Shown: positions 17,750 to 26,981 of the stretch, piece by piece
Position numbering within the stretch: position 1 is the first letter of the stretch
Layout of the letters: each line of letters starts with the position of its first letter
Origin: Kurthia zopfii
Lineage (GTDB): Bacteria; Bacillota; Bacilli; Bacillales_A; Planococcaceae
Assembly (NCBI RefSeq): GCF_003143955.1
Contig: NZ_QFVS01000022.1
Coordinates: 1-47,485, forward strand
DNA: 47,485 bases
Direction: 5' to 3'
The notes under the pieces: model-generated
Seen by the model: the letters and a program-made list of their open reading frames with translations, nothing else
The model's database searches: none
Told to the model about the DNA's origin: nothing
Program-made: the position numbers and the translations under genes

Positions 17750-18826
17750 CTAATTTTCTATTTTCAAGCTCATTAAATATGCGGATAATGCAGATAATTC
17801 TTCATCAGTGAATTCTTTGCCTTTATTGATTTTTTCAGGTTTTGGCATCGTATTTCCTGGTTTGTATTTCTGTGGATTTTTAATCCAATTTTTCAAGTTT
17901 TCTTCATCATGATCTAAAACGCCAGCGATTCGATTTCGATCTCCGAATGTAGCTAAGTTAGGTGCAATACCTGTCCCTGTTCCAGATCCTGAAGTTGCGT
18001 GACATGAAATACAGCTTTGTTTGAAAATATCTTCACCCTGTTGCTCTAAAGAACCTGAAGTCGTTCGTTTAGCAGTTGCTTGCATATTTTTCACCCAAGA
18101 ATCAAATTCAGTTTGCGATACTGATTTCACTTTGAAGTCCATAAGTGCATGTGAAGGACCACAAAGTTCCGCACATTTACCATAGAAAACACCATCTTTT
18201 AAGTCTTTCGATTCCTGATCAAATTCTAGGTAGAACTTATTCACATTATCTACGTTCGTATCCATCTTACCGCCGATCGAAGGAACCCAGAATGAGTGTT
18301 TAACATCTCCTGCTTTTAATTTGAAATAAACTTTTTGACCAGTTGGTACTACTAATTCTTGTGAAGTAACGATTTTTTGGTTAGGATACTCAAATTCCCA
18401 CCAATACAGTTTCGCTGTAACATTCACCGTTACAACATTGTCTGCTTTCTTTACTTCCATCGCTTTTGTGTCTGCAAATTTGTAAGTTAAATAAACAGTT
18501 GGTACAGCTAAGACTAGCAGTAATATAATCGGAATTACTGTCCAAATCACCTCTAAAGTCATACTTCCTTCTACTTGCTTAGGAATCACATCTTCTCCAA
18601 TTTTTTTACGTCGGAACTTCATGATTGCCAATACATAAATGATGACTACTACGATAATTACGAGCGTCATAATTCCAGTAGATAAAAGAAGTAAATTATG
18701 CTGGTCTTTACCTACTTGACCAGCAGGAGACAGCGCACTAAGATCCTTCTCTCCACAAGCAGAAAGGAGAACTGATAGTACCGTCACTAATGCGAGTACG
18801 CGCCACTTTTTAAGCCCTTTCATCAT
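17750..18826 (-). CDS. ctaC: Cytochrome c oxidase subunit II with fused cytochrome c domain
   Basis: Lipoprotein subunit II of the caa3 oxidase, 358 residues. A lipobox LLSAC puts the lipid on Cys24. Two membrane segments follow (about 49-70 and 92-113). The CuA domain has the first ligand His in KHSFWVPSIGGKMD, then YGKCAELCGPSHALMDF with the two Cys, His and Met ligands. A C-terminal cytochrome c domain with CISCH binds heme c covalently, which marks the oxidase as caa3 type using cytochrome c built into subunit II. GAGGGG lies 12 bp before the ATG, a long spacing. First gene of ctaCDEF. Confidence 0.96.
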   Translation of the reverse strand: MMKGLKKWRVLALVTVLSVLLSACGEKDLSALSPAGQVGKDQHNLLLLSTGIMTLVIIVVVIIYVLAIMKFRRKKIGEDVIPKQVEGSMTLEVIWTVIPIILLLVLAVPTVYLTYKFADTKAMEVKKADNVVTVNVTAKLYWWEFEYPNQKIVTSQELVVPTGQKVYFKLKAGDVKHSFWVPSIGGKMDTNVDNVNKFYLEFDQESKDLKDGVFYGKCAELCGPSHALMDFKVKSVSQTEFDSWVKNMQATAKRTTSGSLEQQGEDIFKQSCISCHATSGSGTGTGIAPNLATFGDRNRIAGVLDHDEENLKNWIKNPQKYKPGNTMPKPEKINKGKEFTDEELSALSAYLMSLKIEN

Positions 18827-19491
18827 AGCTTGATTAAACCCCTCTTTCTTTGTTGTATTTCCAAGTGTTAACAGGACTGTGGTTCGTTTAACGAAATTCT
18901 ACATATTACTGAATTTCAACTTTGCTGAATCAGCAAATCCCCATCATGTATTCATGCACGCTGTCTGAACTTGGTGGATTTAACTGTCTCAAATACTAAC
19001 TACCACAATTTCACAAACAATATAATTTACGCAATTTGAAAAGTTGAATCGTCATTTAATAAGTCGCTATGTCGAACTTAATTCAATCAAAATAATAAGT
19101 GCAGCTCTAGTTCGACGAAGCAAAAATCAATCATAACTAACAACTAATTTCCCTATTTGACAATTCATATACTTTTTCACAAAATTTGTAAACTTATCCC
19201 GTTATCCATACTATAACCAAATTTCACATTTTTTTCTATATAGAAAGCTAAATATTCAATTATTATTACTGGAAACTAGATAGACTTCTGCAAAATTCAA
19301 TGATGACTCGATTACTATGAGATTAATTTTAAGGAATTTTATTTTTATTTGAATACTATGTGAATTGAAATGTAAATTTAAAATAAAATACCCAACAAGT
19401 TGTTTTTTTACCATATTTTCGCTATTATCAAAAATACAGGTGATTAATAATTAATTTGGAAATAATAATTACATTAAAGTGGGTGGCTTAA
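18827..19491. promoter_or_regulatory. 665-bp divergent ctaC/ctaA control region without ctaB
   Basis: No coding frame worth calling exists on either strand; ctaB (heme O synthase), normally here, is absent and I see no remnant of it. Seen inside are two minus-strand copies of TTTGTGAAA (19009-19017 and 19175-19183), which resemble the ResD binding consensus known for Bacillus cta genes. There are also small palindromes in the probable ctaC leader: TTCGTT-T-AACGAA at 18883-18895 and TTTGCTG-AAT-CAGCAAA at 18921-18937. GTCGAACT/AGTTCGAC arms lie near 19073 and 19109. The remainder is AT-rich. Confidence 0.5.
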
Positions 19492-20403
19492 ATGCAACAA
19501 AGTAAATACATGAAGTGGTTTGCAGTAGCAGCCACAGTTGGTATGTTGCTTATCTTACTAGGTGGGGCACTTGTCACGAAGACAGATAGCGGCATGGGGT
19601 GTGGAAGAAATTGGCCAGATTGTAACGGTTCATTAATTCCAAAAGAAATTACAAAAGAAGTTTTCATTGAGTTTTCACATCGTGTTGTAACAGGTTCTGT
19701 ATCATTTTTGATTTTAATTTTATCCGTTTGGTCTTGGAGAAAGTTAGGCCATATTAAAGAAGTGAAGCTCCTATCATTTCTAGCATTATTCTTCCTTGTG
19801 GCACAAGCATTAATCGGTGCAGCACAAGTATTATGGGGACAAGGTGACTTCATACTTGCATTACATTTCGGTATTTCACTTATTTCCTTTTCATCCGTCT
19901 TTTTATTAACACTCATCATTTTCGAAGTAGATCAACGTTTCGATGCTGATAAAGTACATATGGCTTCAAAATTAAAATGGCATACAATTGGCGTTACATT
20001 GTATTCATACATCGTCGTCTACACAGGCGCACTCGTACGACATACAAACTCCAGTCTTGTTTGCCCTGATTGGCCACTTTGCAATAACCGTGCGCCATCC
20101 ATCATCCCGTCAAATTTCTATGAGTGGGTACAGATGGGGCATAGAATAGCCGCTGCAATGATCTTTTTTTGGATTCTTTACATCGCTATTCATGCAATCA
20201 AGCATTACAAAGATCAACGCGTCATTTATTGGGGATGGATTTTCGCATTAATCATCGTGTCACTACAAGTTGTAGCTGGGATGTCGGTTGTGTTAAGTCG
20301 CTTAAATATTTATCTAGCGCTTAGTCATTCCTTATTCATCACTTTATTATTCGGACTGCTCTGTTATATGATTCTTTTAGTTTCGAGAAGTAGAATAGAT
20401 TAA
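19492..20403 (+). CDS. ctaA: Heme A synthase
   Basis: CtaA oxidises the C8 methyl of heme O to make heme A for the caa3 oxidase. The 303-residue protein has eight membrane segments. Each half has a Cys pair in an outer loop, CGRNWPDC (residues 37-44) and CPDWPLC in the second half, and the four heme-ligand histidines in FSHRVVTG, LHFGIS, GHRIAAA and LSHSLF. GGGTGG precedes the ATG. It is divergent from ctaC. Its substrate needs heme O synthase (CtaB), which is not in this window. Confidence 0.96.
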   Translation: MQQSKYMKWFAVAATVGMLLILLGGALVTKTDSGMGCGRNWPDCNGSLIPKEITKEVFIEFSHRVVTGSVSFLILILSVWSWRKLGHIKEVKLLSFLALFFLVAQALIGAAQVLWGQGDFILALHFGISLISFSSVFLLTLIIFEVDQRFDADKVHMASKLKWHTIGVTLYSYIVVYTGALVRHTNSSLVCPDWPLCNNRAPSIIPSNFYEWVQMGHRIAAAMIFFWILYIAIHAIKHYKDQRVIYWGWIFALIIVSLQVVAGMSVVLSRLNIYLALSHSLFITLLFGLLCYMILLVSRSRID

Positions 20404-20405
20404 TC

Positions 20406-20440
20406 AAGCATCCCCGACTCTATGTTGGGGATGCTTTTTC
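20406..20440 (+). terminator. Intrinsic terminator after ctaA
   Basis: GCATCCCCGAC pairs with GTTGGGGATGC across a 5-nt loop and is followed by TTTTT. Confidence 0.92.
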
Positions 20441-20444
20441 GCAT

Positions 20445-20489
20445 TAAAAAAGCTAACACGCAATCGATTTTCCGATTACGCATTAGCTT
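20445..20489 (-). terminator. Intrinsic terminator after pycA
   Basis: On the minus strand a 16-pair stem (20451-20466 with 20473-20488, including G-U pairs) and a 6-nt loop precede a T run. Confidence 0.88.
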
Positions 20490-20545
20490 AAGTTCCACTG
20501 TTTTTATACATGAAAAACTGTATAATAACAGTTATTTTTTCAATA

Positions 20546-23500
20546 CTAGCCTTCTAATTCAATTAGTAAATCACCTGTTGAAATAGATTCGCCTTCTTTG
20601 ACGAAAATTTCTTTGACGATGCCATCACGAGTCGCTTGAACAGTTGTTTCCATCTTCATCGCTTCCGTAATAAGTAAATGCTCGCCGCGTCGTACTTTAC
20701 TTCCTGGAGAAATCGCAACTTTAAGCACTGTACCAGGCATTGTTGCACCGATTTGATTTAAGTCTGTAGGATCCGCTTTTGGTTTCTTCTCACCAGTCAC
20801 TTCAACCGTTAAATCTTGAATCGAAATTTCACGAGGTTGACCATTTAATTCGAAGTAAATTACGCGTGTTCCATCATGTTGTGGCTCACCGATCGAGACA
20901 AGTTTGATAATTAATGTTTTCCCTTTTTCGATTGTTACTTCAACTTCCTCACCTAACATCATACCGTGTAGGAATGTTGGTGTATCAAGGACTGACACAT
21001 TGCCAAATTGATCATATGTGCCAATATATTGTTCGAAAACTTTAGGATATAAAACATATGCTAAGACATCTTGATTCGTAAATTCACGACTGTATTTTTC
21101 TTCTAACTCTTTCTTCGTCGCTTCGAAGTCGACATCTTCTAATAGCTCACCAGGACGCACTGTAATCGCTTCACGCTCTTTTAGAATAACTTCTTGTAGT
21201 TCCACAGGGAATCCACCAAACGGCTGTCCTAAGTATCCTTGGAAGAATTCTATTACAGAATCTGGGAAGTCGATATTTTGACCACGCTCCACAACATTCT
21301 CTTCAGTTAAATCATTTTGAACCATGAATAATGCCATATCGCCAACTACTTTTGATGAAGGTGTTACTTTCACAACATCTCCGAATAGTAAATTGACATC
21401 CGAGTACATTTTCTTCACTTCATCCCAACGATCGCCTAATCCTACACCTTTAGCTTGTTGTTGTAAGTTAGAATATTGACCACCTGGCATTTCGTGAACA
21501 TAAATTTCTGAATGAGGGCTATTCATACCACTTTCAAAGTCTTTGTAGTATTTACGAATATCTTCCCAATAGTAATTAAGTTTTTCGATGCCATCAATGT
21601 CTGCACGAACTTGGCGTTTGCCGCCTTTCATTGCATAGTACAATGAGTTTGCACTTGGTTGAGACGTTAACCCTGCCATTGAACCGACAGCTGTATCAAT
21701 AATATCTACTCCCGCTTCAATTGCTTTCGCATATAAGTAAATACCATTACCACTCGTATCATGCGTATGAAGGTGAATTGGTAAATCCGTCGCTTCTTTT
21801 AATTCAGAAATTAATCGGTAAGCAGCTTCTGGTTTTAATAATCCTGCCATATCTTTAATCGCTAAAATATGAGCACCCGCTGATTCTAAATCTTTCGCCA
21901 GTTGTTTGTAGTAATTTACAGTGTATTTCGTACGAGTATCATCTAAAATATCACCTGTGTAACACATTGTCGCTTCTGCTACTTTTCCACTATCACGAAC
22001 TGCATCAATCGCTGTTTGCATACCTGGTAACCAGTTCAAACTATCGAATACGCGGAATACATCGATACCTTCTTTTGCAGATTCTTTAATGAATGCACGA
22101 ATTACATTATCAGGATAGTTTTTGTATCCTACTGCATTCGCTCCACGAAGTAACATTTGGAATAATACATTTGGCATTTTTTTACGAAGAATACGTAGAC
22201 GTTCCCACGGATCTTCTTTTAAGAATCGGTATGCTACATCAAATGTTGCGCCACCCCACATCTCTAATGAGAAGAAGTTATGCATAATTTGTGCTGTGTG
22301 GTCTGCGATTCCGTACATATCTCTAGAACGTACACGCGTCGCTAATAGTGATTGGTGTGCATCACGCATTGTCGTATCTGTTAAAAGCACATCATCTTGC
22401 TGACGAATCCAGTTGACTAAACCTTCTGGACCTTGTTCATCAAGAATTTGTTTTGTACCTGATGGTATGTCTTTGAAAATCTCGATTTTCGGTTTATGTG
22501 GTCTTGGATAGATTGGTTTTTGATCCGCTGAAATTCCAGGGAAACCATTCACCGTTACGTTACCAATATAACTTAATAACTTATTACCACGGTCTCTTGC
22601 TGATTTATATTTTAATAATTCTGGTGTTGTATCAATGAAACTTGTGTTGAAATCACCGTTGATGAAACTTTCGTGACGAACAACATTTTCTAAGAAAGGA
22701 ATATTGGTTTTGACACCACGGATACGGAATTCTTGAAGATTTCGATCCATTTTTTCAGCTGCTTCGCTGAATGTATTACCCCAAGTAGAAAGTTTTACTA
22801 ATAATGAATCATAGTGTGGTGATATGACAGCACCTTGGAAACCATTCCCTGCATCAAGTCTTACGCCAAAACCACCACTTGAACGATAGACGCTTAACTT
22901 ACCTGTATCAGGCATGAAGTTATTCTGTGGATCTTCTGTCGTAATACGTGATTGAATCGCGTATCCGAATAACGGAATCTCATCTTGCTGTGGAATTTTA
23001 ATTTCATCACTGTGAAGGCCATGTCCATTTGCAATCGAAATTTGCGCATGTACAATGTCGACTCCTGTAACCATCTCGGTAATTGTATGTTCTACTTGAA
23101 CGCGAGGGTTAACTTCGATGAAATAGAATTTATCTCCTGACACTAAAAACTCAACAGTACCAGCATTAATATAGTTTACATTTTTCATTAATTTTACAGC
23201 TGCATCACAAATATCATTTCGTAGCTGATCCGATAATGAATTTGATGGTGCAATTTCAACTACTTTTTGATGACGTCGTTGAATGGAACAATCACGTTCA
23301 TATAAATGAACAATATTGCCTTGTTGATCTCCTAAGATTTGCACTTCAATATGCTTAGGTCGGTCTACATACTTCTCAACATATACTTCATCAGAACCGA
23401 ATGCTGCTTTTGCTTCTGATCTCGCACGGTCATATGCTTCTTGCGCTTCATCTGCACTATGTACAACACGCATACCTCTTCCGCCGCCACCAAGTGCTGC

Positions 23501-23980
23501 TTTAATCATTACAGGATAATCATGAGACGCTGCAAATGCATATACATCATCAATCGATGATACAGGGCCACCTGAACCTGGAATAACAGGAATATCTGCT
23601 AAAACGGCTTGTTCTCTTGCTTTTACTTTGTCACCAAACATATCTAAATGCTTAGAAGTCGGTCCGATGAAAATAATCCCCTCATCTTCACAACGTTTTG
23701 CAAATTCTAAGTTTTCTGATAAAAAACCGTAGCCGGGGTGTATTGCATCTACACCTGACTCTTTGGCAATTTCTAAAATACCTTCAATATCCAAATAAGC
23801 GTCTATAGGTTTCTTGCCATCCCCAACAAGGTAAGCCTCATCTGCTTTATAACGGTGATAAGAACCGCTATCTTCGCGTGAATAAATTGCGACTGTACCA
23901 ATTTTCATCTCTGTACAGGCACGGAATACACGAATCGCGATTTCTCCACGATTCGCTACTAGAATTTTTTCAATTGCCAT
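20546..23980 (-). CDS. pycA: Pyruvate carboxylase
   Basis: Biotin enzyme that carboxylates pyruvate to oxaloacetate with ATP and bicarbonate, refilling the TCA cycle. At 1144 residues it is the full-length fused form. The biotin carboxylase domain (1 to about 450) has MIKAALGGGGRGMRVV for ATP and EVNPRVQVEHTITE. The carboxyltransferase domain begins near 535 with LLTDTTMRDAHQSLLATR and has the metal-site HLHTHDTSGNG. The C-terminal carrier domain has EAMKMETT with biotin on Lys1109. GGGGGT lies before the ATG. It is 16 bp past the ftsW gene on the same strand, as in B. subtilis. Confidence 0.98.
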   Translation of the reverse strand: MAIEKILVANRGEIAIRVFRACTEMKIGTVAIYSREDSGSYHRYKADEAYLVGDGKKPIDAYLDIEGILEIAKESGVDAIHPGYGFLSENLEFAKRCEDEGIIFIGPTSKHLDMFGDKVKAREQAVLADIPVIPGSGGPVSSIDDVYAFAASHDYPVMIKAALGGGGRGMRVVHSADEAQEAYDRARSEAKAAFGSDEVYVEKYVDRPKHIEVQILGDQQGNIVHLYERDCSIQRRHQKVVEIAPSNSLSDQLRNDICDAAVKLMKNVNYINAGTVEFLVSGDKFYFIEVNPRVQVEHTITEMVTGVDIVHAQISIANGHGLHSDEIKIPQQDEIPLFGYAIQSRITTEDPQNNFMPDTGKLSVYRSSGGFGVRLDAGNGFQGAVISPHYDSLLVKLSTWGNTFSEAAEKMDRNLQEFRIRGVKTNIPFLENVVRHESFINGDFNTSFIDTTPELLKYKSARDRGNKLLSYIGNVTVNGFPGISADQKPIYPRPHKPKIEIFKDIPSGTKQILDEQGPEGLVNWIRQQDDVLLTDTTMRDAHQSLLATRVRSRDMYGIADHTAQIMHNFFSLEMWGGATFDVAYRFLKEDPWERLRILRKKMPNVLFQMLLRGANAVGYKNYPDNVIRAFIKESAKEGIDVFRVFDSLNWLPGMQTAIDAVRDSGKVAEATMCYTGDILDDTRTKYTVNYYKQLAKDLESAGAHILAIKDMAGLLKPEAAYRLISELKEATDLPIHLHTHDTSGNGIYLYAKAIEAGVDIIDTAVGSMAGLTSQPSANSLYYAMKGGKRQVRADIDGIEKLNYYWEDIRKYYKDFESGMNSPHSEIYVHEMPGGQYSNLQQQAKGVGLGDRWDEVKKMYSDVNLLFGDVVKVTPSSKVVGDMALFMVQNDLTEENVVERGQNIDFPDSVIEFFQGYLGQPFGGFPVELQEVILKEREAITVRPGELLEDVDFEATKKELEEKYSREFTNQDVLAYVLYPKVFEQYIGTYDQFGNVSVLDTPTFLHGMMLGEEVEVTIEKGKTLIIKLVSIGEPQHDGTRVIYFELNGQPREISIQDLTVEVTGEKKPKADPTDLNQIGATMPGTVLKVAISPGSKVRRGEHLLITEAMKMETTVQATRDGIVKEIFVKEGESISTGDLLIELEG

Positions 23981-23996
23981 TTCATTCTACCCCCTA

Positions 23997-25145
23997 TTAA
24001 ATCGTCTTTCTCTCTTTCTTTACAAACATAGAAATATTGATTAATAATCCCATAGCGAAGGATAGGAATACTAGAGAAGTACCACCATAACTAATGAAAG
24101 GTAGCGTGACACCTGTTAATGGGATTAACCCACTAAGGCCGCCAATGTTAACAAAAGTTTGTACACCAATCCAAGACCCTATTCCTATAGCCATTAAACG
24201 TGCAAGAGGATCTCTTGATCGTATACCGATTACAAATGCTCGCAACACGATAAAGCCTAAACCACCTAAAACAATTAAAACACCTACTGCACCAAGTTCT
24301 TCAGAGATAATCGCCATAATAAAATCGGTGTGAGGTTCAGGAATATAGCCTAATTTCATAACCGACTGGCCTAATCCAGCTCCTTGGACGCCACCTAAAC
24401 CGATTGCGTAGTAACCATTAATAATTTGCAAACCAAAGTTCTCGGCATCTTCGAATGGATTTGTAAAAGCAGATAATCGTCCTAATCGCTTCTCTGTAAG
24501 AAGTCCTTTGGAAATAGCAACAATTACCCCGATTATAATAAATGGTGTTAAAAGGATTAATCCTTTAGAAATCGTCTTCATTGAAATATTACTCGACAGA
24601 ATAATAATTAAAACGATTGTCCCAAATAATAGAATCGCACCCATATCTGGCTCTAAATAAAGTGAAAAAATTAATGCAGCAAATAAGAAAACAAAAGGCT
24701 TGTAGGACTTTATGGAATCTATTGTACCACGCTTATCGAGATTCGCAAGGAATACAGACAGGCAGATAATCGTCGTTAATTTTGCATATTCTGATGGTTG
24801 AAATCTTACTTTCCAAAGATCTAACCATGACTGCGCTCCGGAATTCCCGGGACTCACTCCAATAAAATGTACGGCCAATAATAATACAGCTGTACTACCA
24901 ATTAATAACTGCATCGCTCTTTTTTTAGCGTACTTTTTGTAGGGAATTGTAACACCTACAGCAAAGAAAATTAATCCTATTGAGACGTTCAATAATTGTT
25001 TTTTATAAAAGAGTTCTGGTTCCCCTTGATTTCGATTGACGGCAGACATCATACCCGCACTATAAATCATGACTAGTCCGAAAACACTCAATAGAAAATA
25101 TGTAATAAAAAGAGGATAATCAAACTCTTTAAAATATTTTTTCAC
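23997..25145 (-). CDS. ftsW: Peptidoglycan glycosyltransferase FtsW
   Basis: SEDS-family polymerase that makes septal peptidoglycan with a partner class B PBP. The 382-residue protein has about ten membrane segments. Family motifs are GNSGAQSWLDLWKVRFQPSEYAK (split near 105-127), YLEPDMG, and the catalytic-loop region PEPHTDFIMAIISEELG. The context next to pycA and ylaN supports FtsW rather than RodA. The GTG at 25145 has AGGAG 7 bp upstream; the further open frame to 25160 would put that site inside the gene. Confidence 0.94.
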   Translation of the reverse strand: MKKYFKEFDYPLFITYFLLSVFGLVMIYSAGMMSAVNRNQGEPELFYKKQLLNVSIGLIFFAVGVTIPYKKYAKKRAMQLLIGSTAVLLLAVHFIGVSPGNSGAQSWLDLWKVRFQPSEYAKLTTIICLSVFLANLDKRGTIDSIKSYKPFVFLFAALIFSLYLEPDMGAILLFGTIVLIIILSSNISMKTISKGLILLTPFIIIGVIVAISKGLLTEKRLGRLSAFTNPFEDAENFGLQIINGYYAIGLGGVQGAGLGQSVMKLGYIPEPHTDFIMAIISEELGAVGVLIVLGGLGFIVLRAFVIGIRSRDPLARLMAIGIGSWIGVQTFVNIGGLSGLIPLTGVTLPFISYGGTSLVFLSFAMGLLINISMFVKKERKTI

Positions 25146-25162
25146 TTTTATTCTCCTCACTA

Positions 25163-25206
25163 CGAAAAAAACTCAAACATCTTCATTAGGTGTTTGAGTC
25201 TTTTTG
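25163..25206 (-). terminator. Intrinsic terminator after ylaN
   Basis: On the minus strand ACTCAAACACC pairs with the complementary GATGTTTGAGT arm and is followed by a T run, between ylaN and ftsW. Confidence 0.85.
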
Positions 25207-25488
25207 CTATTTTTGCGTAAATGCATCATGCAATGCAGATAATTCTTTCTCAAGAGAATCTAGAATTCCTCTACCTCGGTCACGTTCGATTAAACCTAGC
25301 TTAACAGCGAAGTCGATTTCACGCGAAAGTCCAAACATTTGTGTATCTAAAACTTCTTCATACAATGGACATTGAGGCATAGTCAAGTTCTCCATTTGTA
25401 CTCTAATTAATTGTGCAATTTTGTCAGCATCAGCAAATAGGAGTTCCAAAGCCTTTTCCTGATACGAGTTTTGAGATTTAGTATCCAT
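25207..25488 (-). CDS. ylaN: YlaN (UPF0358), iron-linked regulator of Fur
   Basis: Helical cytoplasmic protein of 93 residues, the family's usual size. The stretches [33 protein letters not shown] and [12 protein letters not shown] match UPF0358/YlaN closely. Recent work in B. subtilis and Staphylococcus aureus describes YlaN as binding iron and Fur, relieving Fur repression when iron is short; older work found it needed under iron limitation. GGGGGCG lies before the ATG. Upstream of ftsW but separated by a terminator. Confidence 0.95.
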   Translation of the reverse strand: MDTKSQNSYQEKALELLFADADKIAQLIRVQMENLTMPQCPLYEEVLDTQMFGLSREIDFAVKLGLIERDRGRGILDSLEKELSALHDAFTQK

Positions 25489-25667
25489 GAGGACGCCCCC
25501 ATTACCTGATATTTCTTAACTTCATTCACTCTAAATTTTAGCTTTTCGCACAGAAAATTGCAAGCATCTACTAAACTATTATTATCTTTCAGTTAAATTC
25601 TTTTCTCAAATCATTAAAATAAAGTTATACTAGACAGTGGAATATATATCGCAAGGAGGAATTCTTA

Positions 25668-26168
25668 ATGGAATCCATTATTCAAATTAAAGGTTTAGTA
25701 AAATTTAATATCACTCTTGATCCAACTGTTTGGATCTTTGATGATCGTAAAGTAGATTTAGATACTTACTTTTCAGAAGATCGTGTAGAAGTGAACGCAG
25801 ATGATGCTTATGTTGAAGGTGCGAGCAAATTCTGGTCACGCGAAATCATGGAAGGTGCTTCTTATCCTCCTACATTGAAATCAGAAAAGAAATTCGAACG
25901 CCAACAAATGAAAACTGGTACACTTGGTATTCTATTAAAACCATTTTTAGAAAATGCGGAACCAACTACTGAAGCTACAAAGGTTACTTTTAGCGATCGT
26001 GAAGGTAATGAATTCACATACCCACTTGAAGATGCCAAAAATCTACTTTTCCAATTCAGTAAAGAAGGTAAAATCCTAGCAGAAGATGGTCCTGTTTATT
26101 TATTACTTGCTGATGGTTCAAATTATGATTCACCTATTAAAAACATTACCGGTATTACAATCGGTTAA
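25668..26168 (+). CDS. Conserved protein, YlaL-like
   Basis: Protein of 166 residues with no signal or membrane segment. The beginning PIKG-like IQIKGLVKFNITLDPTVWIFDDRKVDL (split over residues 6-32) and FWSREIMEGASYPPTLKSEKKF (54-75) match a conserved Bacillales family. Databases often call it peptidyl-prolyl isomerase, a label I cannot confirm from any motif. Its place before ylaI corresponds to B. subtilis ylaL. GGAGG lies 8 bp before the ATG. It is 12 bp upstream of ylaI, so the two form an operon. A possible -10 box TATACT lies about 40 bp upstream. Confidence 0.75.
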   Translation: MESIIQIKGLVKFNITLDPTVWIFDDRKVDLDTYFSEDRVEVNADDAYVEGASKFWSREIMEGASYPPTLKSEKKFERQQMKTGTLGILLKPFLENAEPTTEATKVTFSDREGNEFTYPLEDAKNLLFQFSKEGKILAEDGPVYLLLADGSNYDSPIKNITGITIG

Positions 26169-26180
26169 GGAGGCAATGTC

Positions 26181-26384
26181 ATGCGTGTAAAATGCGTCAT
26201 TTGTGAGACTATTAACGACATACCTGATTTTTCTGGATTAGCTAAGCGTCTAAGAAATCGCCCCATCCACACGTATATGTGTGAGCCTTGCAGTGAACGT
26301 ATCGCTGACAATACAAAAGCTCGCCTTGCTACTGGAAACTTCCAATTCTATCGCGGTCACAACGCACATGATGAGGAATTCTAA
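26181..26384 (+). CDS. ylaI: YlaI family zinc-ribbon protein (DUF2197)
   Basis: Protein of 67 residues with two Cys pairs, CVIC (residues 5-8) and CEPC (34-37), spaced as a zinc ribbon. RVKCVICETINDIPDF and LATGNFQFYRG are family landmarks. The function is unknown. AAGGAGG precedes the ATG. Co-transcribed with the YlaL-like gene. In B. subtilis the sporulation lipoprotein gene ylaJ and phoH-like ylaK lie between ylaI and ylaL; both are missing here. Confidence 0.92.
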   Translation: MRVKCVICETINDIPDFSGLAKRLRNRPIHTYMCEPCSERIADNTKARLATGNFQFYRGHNAHDEEF

Positions 26385-26392
26385 TATCTTTT

Positions 26393-26437
26393 AAGATGAG
26401 CGTAGTCGATTCATTCGATTACGCTCATTCTTTTTTA
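26393..26437 (+). terminator. Intrinsic terminator after ylaI
   Basis: GAGCGTAGTCGA pairs with TCGATTACGCTC (one G-U pair) across TTCAT and is followed by TTTTTT. Confidence 0.9.
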
Positions 26438-26497
26438 GGAATCTGCCTCTCGTCTACATCAACTTGTGAGATGCAATCAATGATTTGTCATAAAAAC

Positions 26498-26543
26498 GAA
26501 AAAACATCCAAACTCATCAAAAGATGAATTTGGATGTTTTCGT
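26498..26543 (-). terminator. Intrinsic terminator after ylaH
   Basis: On the minus strand AAAACATCCAAATTCAT pairs with ATGAGTTTGGATGTTTT around a short loop, then a T run. Confidence 0.88.
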
Positions 26544-26549
26544 ATACCA

Positions 26550-26945
26550 TTATAAAGCGTCAGATTGCTCTGTCTTTCGATCTTTACGAAGTCGAATTTT
26601 ATAAATGGATAGAAACAGTGCTGTAATAACAAGAACTTCAACCATCGGTAGGAAGAAGGATAAAAAGGTAAGAATGATACAACCTAAGAATAAAAATACG
26701 TAAATGACAATGTTTTGCCAAAACTTCAGATTACTTCTAGCGAACCCTAAATGATAAACAATTGCAGAAAGTATAAAGATGATTGCCAGTAATATGTATC
26801 CAGCAATGTCATAGTTAGGTGCCGACTCGTAAATATAACGAGCCGTACCTGACATGCTATCTTTTACAAAATCTTCATTGTTTCCATTAGAGGTTGTTGC
26901 AGCGACTTGCAAAAATTTCAGTTCTAATAAACCGGAATTAAACAA
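26550..26945 (-). CDS. ylaH: YlaH-like membrane protein
   Basis: Membrane protein of 131 residues with three hydrophobic segments (about 45-66, 74-95, 97-115) after a polar N-terminal region. The sequence YHLGFARSNLKFWQNIVIYVFLFLG (split) matches the YlaH-like family found downstream of typA in bacilli. The function is unknown. The frame begins with TTG; AGGAAG lies 7 bp before it, and no better internal start with a binding site exists. It follows typA by 36 bp on the same strand. Confidence 0.87.
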   Translation of the reverse strand: MFNSGLLELKFLQVAATTSNGNNEDFVKDSMSGTARYIYESAPNYDIAGYILLAIIFILSAIVYHLGFARSNLKFWQNIVIYVFLFLGCIILTFLSFFLPMVEVLVITALFLSIYKIRLRKDRKTEQSDAL

Positions 26946-26981
26946 GGTCTCCCTTCCTCTCTCGCACTAAATTAATTGAAA

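Noticed and set aside
18827-19491. Decayed ctaB pseudogene
   Set aside because: I looked for heme O synthase motifs such as NNWYDRDID-type sequence on both strands and saw none; frames are broken throughout.
19488-19919. 143-codon frame antisense to ctaA
   Set aside because: Fully covered by ctaA, which has all heme A synthase motifs; the antisense frame has no recognisable protein features.
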